Assembly (NCBI GenBank): GCA_947561585.1
Contig: CANNZV010001612.1
Location: 62,001-126,000, forward strand
Reading direction: 5' to 3'
From: Caprella mutica
Taxonomy: Eukaryota; Arthropoda; Malacostraca; Amphipoda; Caprellidae
DNA length: 64,000 nt
Positions 1 to 11,509 of the stretch are shown piece by piece. Made by a program: the position numbers and the translations under genes. How positions within the stretch are numbered: the stretch's first letter is position 1; each line of letters opens with the position of its first letter. Under the pieces are notes generated by a model. That model saw nothing but the letters and a program-made list of their open reading frames with translations, did no database searches and had not been told where the DNA came from.

Positions 1-2486
1 GGCTGCTGTGCAATTGCCGTGAGGCTGCTGTGCAATTGCCGTGAGGCTGCTGTGCAATTGCCGTGAGGCTGCTGTGCAATTGCCGTGAGGCTGCTGTGCA
101 ATTGCCGTGAGTCTGCTGTGCAATTGCCGTGAGTCTGCTGTGCAATTGCCGTGAGTCTGCTGTGCAATTGCCGTGAGTCTGCTGTGCAATTGCCGTGAGT
201 CTGCTGTGCAATTGCCGTGAGTCTGCTGTGCAATTGCCGTGAGTCTGCTGTGCAATTGCCGTGAGTCTGCTGTGCAATTGCCGTGAGTCTGCTGTGCAAT
301 TGCCGTGAGTCTGCTGTGCAATTGCCGTGAGTCTGCTGTGCAATTGCCGTGAGTCTGCTGTGCAATTGCCGTGAGTCTGTTGTGCAATTGCCGTGAGTCT
401 GTTGTGCAATTGCCGTGAGTCTGCTGTGCAATTGCCGTGAGTCTGCTGTGCAATTGCCGTGAGTCTGCTGTGCAATTGCCGTGAGTCTGCTGTGCCATTG
501 CCGTGAGTCTGCTGTGCAATTGCCGTGAGTCTGCTGTGCAATTGCCGTGAGTCTGCTGTGCAATTGCCGTGAGTCTGCTGTGCAATTGCCGTGAGTCTGC
601 TGTGCAATTGCCGTGAGTCTGCTGTGCAATTGCCGTGAGTCTGCTGTGCAATTGCCGTGAGACTGCTGTGCAATTGCCGTGAGACTGCTGTGCAATTGCC
701 GTGAGACTGCTGTGCAATTGCCGTGAGACTGTTGTGCAATTGCCGTGAGACTGTTGTGCAATTGCCGTGAGACTGTTGTGCAATTGCCGTGAGGCTGCTG
801 TGCAATTGCCGTGAGGCTGCTGTGGAATTGCCGTGAGTCTGCTGTGGAATTGCCGTGAGTCTGCTGTGGAATTGCCGTGAGTCTGCTGTGGAATTGCCGT
901 GAGTCTGCTGTGGAATTGCCGTGAGTCTGCTGTGGAATTGCCGTGAGTCTGCTGTGGAATTGCCGTGAGTCTGCTGTGGAATTGCCGTGAGTCTGATGTG
1001 GAATTGCCGTGAGTCTGATGTGGAATTGCCGTGAGGCTGCTGTGTAATTGCCGTGAGGCTGCTGTGCAATTGCCGTGAGGCTGCTGTGCAATTGCCGTGA
1101 GGCTGCTGTGCAATTGCCGTGAGGCTGCTGTGCAATTGCCGTGAGGCTGCTGTGCAATTGCCGTGAGGCTGCTGTGCAATTGCCGTGAGTCTGCTGTGCA
1201 ATTGCCGTGAGTCTGCTGTGCAATTGCCGTGAGTCTGCTGTGCAATTGCCGTGAGTCTGCTGTGCAATTGCCGTGAGTCTGCTGTGCAATTGCCGTGAGT
1301 CTGCTGTGCAATTGCCGTGAGTCTGCTGTGCAATTGCCGTGAGTCTGCTGTGCAATTGCCGTGAGTCTGCTGTGCAATTGCCGTGAGTCTGCTGTGCAAT
1401 TGCCGTGAGTCTGCTGTGCAATTGCCGTGAGTCTGCTGTGCAATTGCCGTGAGTCTGCTGTGCAATTGCCGTGAGTCTGTTGTGCAATTGCCGTGAGTCT
1501 GCTGTGCAATTGCCGTGAGTCTGCTGTGCAATTGCCGTGAGTCTGCTGTGCAATTGCCGTGAGTCTGCTGTGCAATTGCCGTGAGTCTGCTGTGCCATTG
1601 CCGTGAGTCTGCTGTGCAATTGCCGTGAGTCTGCTGTGCAATTGCCGTGAGTCTGCTGTGCAATTGCCGTGAGTCTGCTGTGCAATTGCCGTGAGTCTGC
1701 TGTGCAATTGCCGTGAGTCTGCTGTGCAATTGCCGTGAGTCTGCTGTGCAATTGCCGTGAGTCTGCTGTGCAATTGCCGTGAGACTGCTGTGCAATTGCC
1801 GTGAGACTGCTGTGCAATTGCCGTGAGACTGCTGTGCAATTGCCGTGAGACTGTTGTGCAATTGCCGTGAGACTGTTGTGCAATTGCCGTGAGACTGTTG
1901 TGCAATTGCCGTGAGACTGCTGTGGAATTGCCGTGAGACTGCTGTGGAATTGCCGTGAGACTGCTGTGGAATTGCCGTGAGACTGCTGTGGAATTGCCGT
2001 GAGACTGCTGTGGAATTGCCGTGAGACTGCTGTGCAATTGCCGTGAGACTGCTGTGCAATTGCCGTGAGACTGCTGTGCAATTGCCGTGAGTCTGCTGTG
2101 CAATTGCCGTGAGTCTGCTGTGCAATTGCCGTGAGTCTGCTGTGCAATTGCCGTGAGTCTGCTGTGCAATTGCCGTGAGTCTGCTGTGCAATTGCCGTGA
2201 GTCTGCTGTGCAATTGCCGTGAGTCTGCTGTGCAATTGCCGTGAGTCTGCTGTGCAATTGCCGTGAGTCTGCTGTGCAATTGCCGTGAGTCTGCTGTGCA
2301 ATTGCCGTGAGACTGCTGTGGAATTGCCGTGAGACTGCTGTGGAATTGCCGTGAGACTGCTGTACAATTGCCGTGAGGCTGCTGTACAATTGCCGTGAGG
2401 CTGCTGTACAATTGCCGTGAGGCTGCTGTACAATTGCCGTGAGGCTGCTGTACAATTGCCGTGAAACCACTGTGGAATTGCCGTGA
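1..2486. repeat. 22-bp satellite array with ~1.1-kb higher-order period
   Basis: About 113 head-to-tail copies of a 22-bp unit (core CAATTGCCGTGA followed by G-G/T/A-CTGCTGTG) run from the left edge and stop at 2486. Variants are ordered: a CCATTG variant recurs at about 493 and 1593 (exactly 50 units apart), and the first GACTGTT variants lie at 727 and 1849 (51 units apart), so a block of about 50 units was duplicated with a one-unit indel. GTGGAATTG variants cluster at 820-1030 and 1920-2010, and TGTACAATTG variants at the right end. No stop codon is seen in any minus-strand frame across the array. The array continues beyond the window. Confidence 0.97.
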
Positions 2487-2992
2487 TATAGGAGTATCGG
2501 GGATGAATATCACAGGTTTTTTAATGAATAAGAGCTCTTTAACTTTTTTAATAAATGTGCGCAAGTCCACCCGTGAATTAAAATATTCCCAGGGTGATGT
2601 TGCGCATCTAGTATATTGGTTATATCTCAATAATTTATAAATATTATTAAAATCATCTTACATGACGTTAATCTGCAGTAAATTATGCGTATCCAACGTA
2701 AATTGCAATCAAATTGGAGCATATTTATCAACACTACAGCATAGTTCGCGGAGATTCAATTCTAGTCCAAAATAATTATTTTGCCATAAAAAACATAGGT
2801 CTCTGTTTGAACACCTAGTATCTATACTTAATCTCTTACGATTTTCGTGAAATTTATGCACTAGGGGGTTTAAGAGCTGTTCTTTCCAATGGTGTTGTCA
2901 GATTTAAAATATTTTCACGCATTCACCGTCAATTACCGATGCGCAACTTCACCCGGAATGTTGAAGTGCGCAAAGCCACCCGGTCTGACGCT
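2487..2992. other. AT-rich flank of satellite, no gene seen
   Basis: No coding signal was seen. A short motif of the form GCGCAA..CCACCCG occurs at about 2560 and twice near 2940-2980, suggesting a fragment of an older repeat. Confidence 0.5.
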
Positions 2993-3278
2993 AATGAAAG
3001 ATTATTGTGGGCATTGAATGATTATGGTGGGCAATGGAGGATTATTGTGGGCATTGAATGATTATGGTGAGCAATGGAAGATTATGGTGGATAATGAAGG
3101 ATTATAGTGGGTAATGAAGGATTATGGTGGGGGCAATGAATGATTATGGTGGGCAATGAAAGATAATGGTGGGCAATGGAAGATTATGGTGAGCAATGAA
3201 AGATTATTGTGAGCAATGAAAGATTATAGTGGACAATAAAGGATTATGGTGGGCAATGAGAGATTATGGTGGCCCATC
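2993..3278. repeat. ~20-bp minisatellite (GATTATGGTGGGCAATG)
   Basis: About 14 imperfect copies of a 19-21-bp unit built on GATTATGGTGGGCAATGAA. Substitutions such as ATTGTGG, GTGAGC and ATAGTGG, plus small length changes, mark it as older and less homogenised than the 22-bp array to its left. Confidence 0.9.
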
Positions 3279-3369
3279 ATAAATTATACAAATATATTTT
3301 TTATATATTAAATGTTAAAAACGTTACTTTTTTCTTGTAAGACACAAAATGAGAGGTATCGGAATGATA

Positions 3370-3800
3370 AAATATTCGATAATTTCTCTTAGATCAAATA
3401 TTATTTCACTTGCATCAAATATTATTTCACTTGGATCAAATATTATTTCACTTGCATCAAATATTATCTCACTTGGATCAAATATTATGTCACTTGGATC
3501 AAATATTATGTCACTTGCATCAAATATTATTTCACTTGCATCAAATAATATTTCACTTGCATCAAATATTATTTCACTTGGATCAAATATTATTTCGCTT
3601 GGATCTTATAACATTTCACTTGCATCAAATAATATTTCACTTGCATCAAATATTATTTCACTTGGATCAAGTATTATTTCACATGGATCAAATTCAATTG
3701 CATAAAGATCAAATTCAATTTCACATTGAGCAAATTCAAATTCACTTGGATAAAATTGATATCATCTTGGATCAAATATTATTTCATTTGGATCAACTAG
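3370..3800 (+). repeat. 21-bp minisatellite with heptad reading frames
   Basis: About 20 copies of a 21-bp unit (TCAAATATTATTTCACTTG plus two bases). Because 21 is a multiple of three, two plus-strand frames stay open. An ATG at 3349 opens 118 codons of the heptad S-N-I-I-S-L-G/A, and the other frame (3410-3808) reads L-D-Q-I-L-F-H, which looks like a leucine-zipper heptad. Nothing outside the repeat is coding-like, so these are most simply by-products of the repeat. Confidence 0.9.
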
Positions 3801-3934
3801 ACCTATAAAATGTATAGTTGGGTTCGTTCTTTCCCGACTTTATCTCTCACCGTAAGGACAACACTGTTTAGAAGCACAGTTGTGTATAAACTCACCCAAG
3901 TGTACCTCTCACTGCACACACCATTTGGTGTCGA

Positions 3935-4024
3935 GGTAAAGTTAGGTAACTCCACACTCGAGTTTACCACTCACTAAATGCGCGAAATGAGTGTATAACC
4001 TACCAGGAGTTACCCAACTTTACC
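3935..4024. repeat. Inverted repeat, 19-bp arms, 52-nt loop
   Basis: Arms at 3935-3953 (GGTAAAGTTAGGTAACTCC) and 4006-4024 are reverse complements with one mismatch. The loop holds a second imperfect palindrome, CACTCA...TGAGTG. A third related motif, GTTACCCAACTTTACC, lies at about 4090. This may be the end of an old DNA transposon; no target duplication was found. Confidence 0.6.
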
Positions 4025-4109
4025 GTTCAGTAAATATAAGATTAGACGTGCGAGGTAAAGTATGGTTAGTTCTGACAGGATCGTAGTTACCCAACTTTAC
4101 CTCTCAACC

Positions 4110-6640
4110 CTCCAATTTTAAGTTTTTGAAAAAGTGGTTAATCAAATTATTCAATCTAATATTAAATACAATTGGAGACCAAGAACCATGAAATTGAACA
4201 AAATAAAAAAGAAAAGATACGAAATCAAAATTTTAAAAATGAATGAAAACTTTTCTATAACATTCTCAACATTAATTTGATCAATAAAGATGGCACGGCC
4301 AGAAGTACCTTAGAATTTAATTTCAAAATATATCAAAATATCAGCTACATTGGGCTATAAATAAAAAACAGTTCAGCATAAGTACACTCCCCTTAACTTC
4401 TGCTACACAAACCAAAGGCAATAAAAAGACATTAGAAGGTAATTAAATACATTCACTACAGACAGCTTCAGGATAGACCCCCTGGAGTCTCTCTAGCTAT
4501 ATTAAGAAGAGCTTTGTTGCACCATGGTAGTAACACATACCTATTATAAGGACAATACAAACTAAAGTTAGATAATTTATTGCTATTTCTCTAGAATCTT
4601 ACCTCAGACTGCAAGAAAAGGGATGCTGAACAACAGAAAACTGGAATGTGATTTTTTTAGACGTTTCCAACACTTTGAATTAAAAAAAATCAGTTCTTGC
4701 TAAGAAATAAAAAAAAATTGAAAATTTGTATTCAGCAAGTATCATTTCAATTATTAATTTAATAAATTTTAGTTTATTTCTCTATAAAAAAGAAAAATTA
4801 TATATTAAATAGAGATTATGATTAATAACATGTTAGATTAAACACTAAATCTGTAGACTGTAACAGAATTTCTTTGTAAATAGCACAGCAGAGAAAAAGC
4901 AGCTGAATCTTGGTGACCAAATTACCTAACTATGCAAACTGGCTATGATGTGAACTAACTTTTCAGTCAAATGGAAATGATTACCCTACTTTCATAATAA
5001 TTTGTTTTTTATTTACTCACTATTTTAATAATTCTGGTACTTCTAATGATTCAATTTATGATTATCAGTTATATTCATGTTCAGTATGTATTGCTATATT
5101 TTAAATTTTTAATCTTTATTTTTTCATAAAATAAGCAAAAAACAAGATAAGATTATCTCAAAAATTGGCATCCAAAAATACATTTTAAATTTGGCATCCC
5201 TGAATTTGATATTCGTTGTATACAAACAAATTTTACCTTCCATTATCAACCAAACATACTGCATCATATCATATAAGAGGAAATGAAATAATGTTCACAC
5301 AAACAATGTTACTGTTTCATATCTTGTGGACTGCACAGTCTTCAGGAACTGTTAAAGTTTTCTATTAGGTATTCCAATTTGTTCTCCAGAGAATAATTGT
5401 GAGCATTGAAACATCCTAGAAGATATTAATTCCAGTGTTTGGCAGAAAATGAATATAAATATAGAAATTCATTCAGAATTGTTAACAGGAAATATCCAAA
5501 ATATTTTTTATATTCTGCAGACTGTCTGAGACTAACCAAAGTCAATGATATCAGAGATTTTGAGTCTGAAAATGTAAGTCAAGTATTTAGCTTCAACCCA
5601 CACAAAGTTTCTGCAACATGATGCAGCTGCTAGTCAAACTTTGTATACTGAGGAATCTATAAAAGATTCTTTGTAAGGAAAGCTAATTTATCACTACACT
5701 CAAAAGTTCATTAGTGTCACCAGGAATCATGGTCTAATGAAAGTATACAAAAATTTACAGTAAAAAGAAAAGGGTTTTGAATACTAAGAAAACTTTTTTT
5801 TCAGATAATAGAAAAAACCCAAATTTCAATACAAGTAGACAATATGTGTGAAATCTTACAAAAAATTTACAAATTAAGTAAACTCTGGAAAATATAGTCA
5901 ATAAGTAAACTCTGGAAAATATAGTCTCAAAGGATGTATAGCTAGTGTCAACTGGACTCTTTCTGCAAAATTTAATAAAGCACTAAAAACTAATTAAGAT
6001 AGAAACTTCAAACTTACACCATCTGAAGATATCACTTCAATGACAAAATTTCAACCTTCTATAACATATGGTTTATTTTCATTAATAAAATAACCATGCA
6101 TTTCAATTTTTAAAAAGTATTTGGATGATTGCATGTGTTCTTTTATGTCCAAATTTTCTGGCAAGCAAGAGGCTACAACCCACACAATGGGGGTACAAGA
6201 TTGTCAAAGTCAATCAGTTTCCAGGCTACAAGGAAACCAAATAGCTACAGTTTTGGAATCCTTGAAAGATTTTGTATATATTCTCAACTTATATGATTTC
6301 TTATTTTGTGTTGTAGTTCAAAACCGAAAATTTAAGTTAATGATTGATTTTGTTCTATCATGTATCCTTTTGCACTTCTTTCCTTTTTAAATTAAAAAAA
6401 ATATTTATAATTAAATAAAGTCACGATAGGAATTATTAGGTTAGATTATTAAAAGAGAAAATTACAAAGTTTGAAACTATGGAAAAACAGTTATTCTTAA
6501 TGGGAAAATACACCAATATTTTCATTTGTATATTATTGAACTGTGATTAATCACCCAATGATCTGTGCGTCAGTGAGCGTTTATTTACATTCTTAGGGTG
6601 ATTCATTGCACTTACTTGTTAGGCTGGAACTTCTGTAATA
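4110..6640. other. AT-rich intergenic DNA, no gene supported
   Basis: Only short open frames occur, and those at 5439 and 6121 begin with TTG, not ATG. No splice-linked exons or recognisable protein were found. A direct duplication of about 26 bp (AGTAAACTCTGGAAAATATA) sits at about 5877-5930. Confidence 0.5.
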
Positions 6641-6823
6641 ATAGGTAAATTTATACATCAATTTTTATATAGTATTCAAACTAGCTTGGCAATCCGCTCT
6701 TTATGAATTGTTATGGGATGTTTAAATTGGTCACCAATTTAAACATTCTATAACAATTCATAAAGAGCGAATTGCCAAGCTAGTTTGAATACTATATAAA
6801 AATTAATGTATAAATTTACGTAT
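6641..6823. repeat. Near-perfect palindrome, 91-bp arms, 1-nt centre
   Basis: Arms 6641-6731 and 6733-6823 are reverse complements around a single base at 6732. Aligned by eye there are five mismatches in 91 positions; two of these are G.U-compatible in a plus-strand transcript. A transcript would fold into a long hairpin of about 90 bp. No clear target-site duplication was seen. Candidates are a fold-back MITE, a small-RNA hairpin precursor, or a recent inversion duplication. Confidence 0.93.
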
Positions 6824-7284
6824 AGTTTGATGTGACCGCATATAATGCCAATGCCCTAGAGAATCAAAATTAACTGATAGTTTGATGTGACCGTGTCAAA
6901 GCTGCCGTGCAGTAAAATAGCTCTCGCTGGTGCAAACTGCCAAGGATTCCAGTGTGGGATTCATAACCTCCCACGGCTAAATTAATGTTTATATAGGAAT
7001 TAATTCAAAATCCGCTGCAGCTAAATTAATGGATACATAGGAATTAAATATTTATATTTACCAGTCTGCAGAACATGGGAGATTTTTAACATTTTCTGTA
7101 CAAACTATCCTTAATTTCCTCCTATATTTACATGTATTTTACTGAGAACAGAAGCCAAAATTGAGGATTTCTTGGTGAACAGTTTATCAGTTCCTGCAAC
7201 CTGGGAATTAATTCAAGATCACCCACAGAGATATACAATTTCAAAATTGGGTTCAGATTTGACGCAGAGAGTCTTGGACAAATG

Positions 7285-7675
7285 GGTAAATTTGTGCTTT
7301 CGGTCACCCAACGATTTTTGATATTTTGACACTTAATATAGGTTAAAGGAGCCATTTTTAAAACTTTTTTCAAGAATACCATTTGTTGTGCAAATGCTTT
7401 GTTTTCGAGATATAGCGCAATTAAGTTTTTGGTAGGAATAACATTAAGTTTGTAGAAAACAGAAAGCTTTCCGCCTTTTACATTTTTGCGACATGAAATC
7501 TTGGTGTCATTTGGAAACCTATTGGAAACTTAATTGCGCTAGCTATATTTCGAAAGCATGCTAAGCATTTGCACAACAAATGGTATTCTTGAAAACGTCC
7601 TAAAATGGCTCCTTTTACCTATAAAAAGTGTCAAAATATAAAAAATCGGTGAGAGACCTAAAGCACAAATTTACC
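7285..7675. repeat. Fold-back inside repeat D, ~148-bp arms
   Basis: Left arm about 7285-7432 and right arm about 7529-7675 are imperfect reverse complements sharing GGTAAATTTGTGCTTT, CATTTGTTGTGCAAATGC and a block ending near GCGCAATTAAG. They are separated by about 96 nt. This looks like a separate fold-back MITE embedded in D. Confidence 0.8.
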
Positions 7676-8994
7676 AACAAATGTTCGATATTCTGCAGTC
7701 TGGCTAGGTCTAGAAATAAATAGCAAAAAATGATAAAAATTCACTGACCTTGCCAGAATATTATTTTCAAAGGGGGAATTTATCAATTTAACAGGAATTT
7801 AGTCCCAAGTAAAATAGTATGGCTCATGAGCTCTTCATTTGTCTCCAGCTCTCTCCAAAAATAACCAAATTTCTCTCCAAAATGATCAAATTCCATGTTT
7901 CAGAGGCTGGAAAATTGTATTGAGACAAAATTTAACAAAAATTCTGATCCAAGCCAAGTGGCTCATTTTTTCAATATTTCAAGCCAAAATTAACATGTGA
8001 ACATAGGAATTAATTCAGAATTTTAAGCCAATTAGAGATATCTGAGTATTGATCTTTTGAAATCTAAGCCAATTAATTGGCTTTAACTGACATACTCTGA
8101 AACATGGATCAAATTATCATAAATTCTCTCCAAAATAACATTGTAGCATAGGAGAAAATTAGATATTTCTCACCATATGCAATTGAAGGGCTCAAAATAA
8201 CATGTTCTATTACCTGGCTCTACAAAAATGATCAAACTATCATAAATTCTCTCCAAATTAACATTGTAGATGTAGCATAGGAGAAAAATATATAATTCTC
8301 ACCATTTGCAATTGGTAAAGTAACTGTCACTAACTCACCATTAAAATCATAAAAGGACGAGTTTGGACATGCTTTATTACGTAGGAATTACTATTTTGAA
8401 GTACAGACTGGGCTGGGCATGGAAGTAATGCAATTAGCTGCCAGTCTGTATTTGATGCACAAAATCCCACTGATTTTAAAAATAAAAACAAAGAATATCC
8501 ACCAAAAATTTCCAGTGATTTGGCTGATCAACCAACATTTTCCCAATTTATCCATCGAAAATTAAGTCTGGCTGAGAGTCGGAGAGTAATTCTCTCTCAG
8601 ATTAAAATCTCTGCGGGAGAAGAGACAAACTCTGCAGACAGGCACAAAATTCCACTACTTTTTGAAAAAGCTGAAAAAATATACCATAAATTTCCAGTAT
8701 TCACTATTTTAGCTGATCTACCTACATTTTAGTGATTTTACCCATTTTTTCACCAAAAATTAATGGTAACATACCAGACTGCAGGAACTGGCAATGTGTT
8801 CTCCAAAAAATCCTCTATTTTGGCTTCTGTTCTCAGTAAGATGCATGTAAATATAAGAGGAAATTAAGGATTGTTCGCACAGCAAAATGTTGAAAATGTT
8901 CCATGTTCTTGTTCTGCAGACCCAGTCTGCAGAATATGGAACATTTTTCCAAGACTCTCTGCGGGAGTTTTTGATTGAATTTTAGAAATTGGAG

Positions 8995-9135
8995 ATCTCT
9001 GCGGGAGATCTTGAATTAATTCCTATGTTACCATTAATTTAGCTGTGGGAGATTTTGAATTAATTCCTTTGTTACCATTAATTTAGCTGTGGGAGATTTT
9101 GAATTAATTTCTATGTTACCATTAATTTAGGTGCG
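8995..9135. repeat. 44-bp tandem repeat, about three copies
   Basis: A 44-bp unit (TTAGCTGTGGGAGATTTTGA followed by ATTAATTCC and GTTACCATTAAT) is repeated about three times; CCATTAATTTAG recurs at 9031, 9075 and 9119. It is a local expansion of a word used throughout family D. Confidence 0.85.
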
Positions 9136-10128
9136 GGATATTCTGAATCTGCTACCGAGAGTCAGAGAGTATCTGTCTCTCAAATTAAAATCTCTGCGGG
9201 AGAAGAGACTCATTCTGCAGACTGGGTAACATAGGGATAAATAGCTAAAAATCCACCGACTTTGCCCAGTCTGCAGAATATGGGAGGTATTTGGGATATT
9301 CTCTCCGAACAATTTTCAATTAATTCCTATATTTACATTAATTTTGCTACAAACAAAATAAGAGATCTCTACGAACACTTTACCAGTTTCTGCTGTCAAT
9401 TCTGCAGACTGGGACTTTGCCAGAATTAAGAATATTATTTTCAAGGGAAACAAATTCCACCGACATGTCATTGGAAATTACCATGAAATACAGACTGGCT
9501 GTTAGCAACGTAGCTGAAGGTCAGTCTGCAGAATAGGGGACATTTTTAAAATTTTCTGTGCGAACAAACCTTAATTTCCTCCTATATTTAGTATTTACAT
9601 TAATTTTAATGTTGTATACTTGTAGTTATAAAATCTTCAGACCGGTTTGGTATTTGAAGTTAATTATTTTGTGACTTTGAAATAAAACAGTGTCATTGTA
9701 TATTTATTTCCCTTCTGCTCAAATGTTTGTGGTTTTAGAATGGTTGTTTGACAATAATATTTATTGCTTCAAGAGAGTGAATAAGACTTTCAAACTCTGT
9801 TACATGTAATGCATTTGATGAGGGTAATTAACCACCTACTGTTTTCTCTAGGCCAGAGGTTTTCTGTGGTTTACTTTATAGGAATAACGAGTTTTTGAGG
9901 TTTCATGTATCCTAACGGATTTCAAGTTTGATGTTTCTTTCTGTGAGAAAGTAATTAGTTTAGTAGGAAATATACGAGGAGTTATTTTTGAATTGGTCAG
10001 TTTCTATTAGTTGAGGGTAGAATTGGGGACAGCCTACAGGAGGGTTGAGAACCAATCGGAATTGGAGAAGTGAGATCAGCGGCATCTTACGTTTGGATTT
10101 GGGTGGAGTTTTAGATGAATCTGGGGAG

Positions 10129-10190
10129 TATATAAGCGGTGGATTGAGATTATAAAAGTCCTACTCTGTCTGTCATCACTCTCTGCTTAC
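10129..10190 (+). promoter_or_regulatory. Candidate TATA promoter in a GC-richer stretch
   Basis: TATATAA at 10129-10135 and TATAAAA at 10151-10157 lie upstream of a pyrimidine-rich TCATCACTC (about 10180) at the distance expected for an initiator. The following DNA to about 10750 is less AT-rich than its surroundings and holds an ATG frame of 81 codons (10416-10661) with no recognised product. It could be a host promoter, or an LTR and leader of an LTR element; no paired LTR was found in the window. Confidence 0.35.
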
Positions 10191-11509
10191 AAGAGTGTCT
10201 TAAGTAGTTTACCGGTCTGGGTAAGACCCCGGCGGGGTGAAGTCTTCTCTCACCCCAGCCTTAGGTGACCATCGCAGGACTTAGTTGATGAAGATCTCCG
10301 CCCGTCATAGTGGTGGAGATAGGATCCTTAGCAAGTGGCTGAATCTTGCAATTCAATGGATCCCGGCAGCAGAGGTTGTATTCTTTATGTCAGAGTTGAA
10401 GCCAAATGAGACAGGATGTGGGAACCAAGAACTGAAGTCTATTGCAGAATAACTTCTGACGTTGCAGAACAACTTCTCATGTTGCAGAGCAGACATTCAA
10501 TTAGCAGTAGGAGTCTGAAGCCAGAGTCACCATCATCGAACCGAGATTTGCACGAGTTGTCGTCCACGTCAATTGACAAAGTTCCAGTGGAGGACTTCAG
10601 CCGTTCCCAATACCCTAGTACAGTGGTTATGAAGAGTTTCCAGCCGCATCAACTCCATTAGAAATTCAGTAACCCCATCCGTATTTCCTCAGTGATTGTG
10701 TCAGTGTTTATTTGTGAAAAGTATACTCTCAATCTCCAAAGCTTGACCCATGTTGTAAGTTAAACTCCTCCATAGGTAGAAATTTGATTAATTGAATTAA
10801 ATGTACGATGTATATGTAGGATTTACTATTTCACAAACCTTTTGTCTGATCGATTACTTAATTAGAGTACATCTAATTTAAACTATGACTGTGTTTCATT
10901 TAACCTTGTTATTTTGGTACGATATTTGATTTGATGTTATTTAATGAAGTGATGGAATTAATGATTATTATTGACAAGTAACGTAAACAGTAAATTAAAC
11001 AAATTGATTATTCTTTCTAGGGAGAATCGTAACCCACGTAAATAAATGCCCGCTCGGCACTAATTAATAACCACACTACCATGTGAAAGAAAGAACTTAA
11101 CTACTGGAAATATTGAATATGAATATTGAAATAAAGAAATGCCTGCCCGGGAGAAAAAGAAAAAACCACCCCCTCAGGGCCCCGAACATACAATGTGAAC
11201 AAAAGGCAAAAATAGAGGATTTCTTGAAGAACAGTTTACCAGTTTCTGCAGTCTGGGCTGAAGGCCAAGTAATAAAGCATGTCCAAACTCGCCATTTCAG
11301 CCAAAATTACTGGTGGTGAACGAACGTGTCGTTTTTTTGCTCTGTGAAGTGTGCCTTTTTAAGAAATAAGACAGTTAAAACAATATAAAAATTAATGAAC
11401 ATTAGCTATTAAGTGATTAATAGATTTAAGTCAATGGTGTGAAAAGAAGATAGTTTGGTACATTAGAGAATCTGGCAAGGTTGTGGGAAGTGAAATTCAG
11501 GGGACCAGG

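Larger units (their letters stand above)
6950..9620. repeat. Interspersed repeat family D (CAGTCTGCAG-rich)
   Basis: This stretch is a mosaic of diverged copies in both orientations sharing the words CAGTCTGCAGAA, CTGCGGGAGA and TTAATTTAGCTGTGGGAG. The block 7060-7200 is the reverse complement of about 8770-8930 and a direct copy of part of 9525-9600. Segments at 7840-8370 and 8770-8830 reappear reverse-complemented at 16262-16440 and 11190-11303, on the two sides of retroelement R0. No transposase or other long reading frame is present, so its class is unknown. Confidence 0.75.

Noticed and set aside
1..2486. CRISPR-like array
   Set aside because: Units are contiguous with no unique spacers, and the context is a eukaryotic genome; it is a satellite.
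5439..6390. Two short open frames (60 and 89 codons)
   Set aside because: Both begin with TTG, have no recognisable protein features and no splice or promoter support.
10416..10661. 81-codon ATG frame near the TATA boxes
   Set aside because: Serine-rich product with no recognised family; kept only as part of the promoter-like region note.
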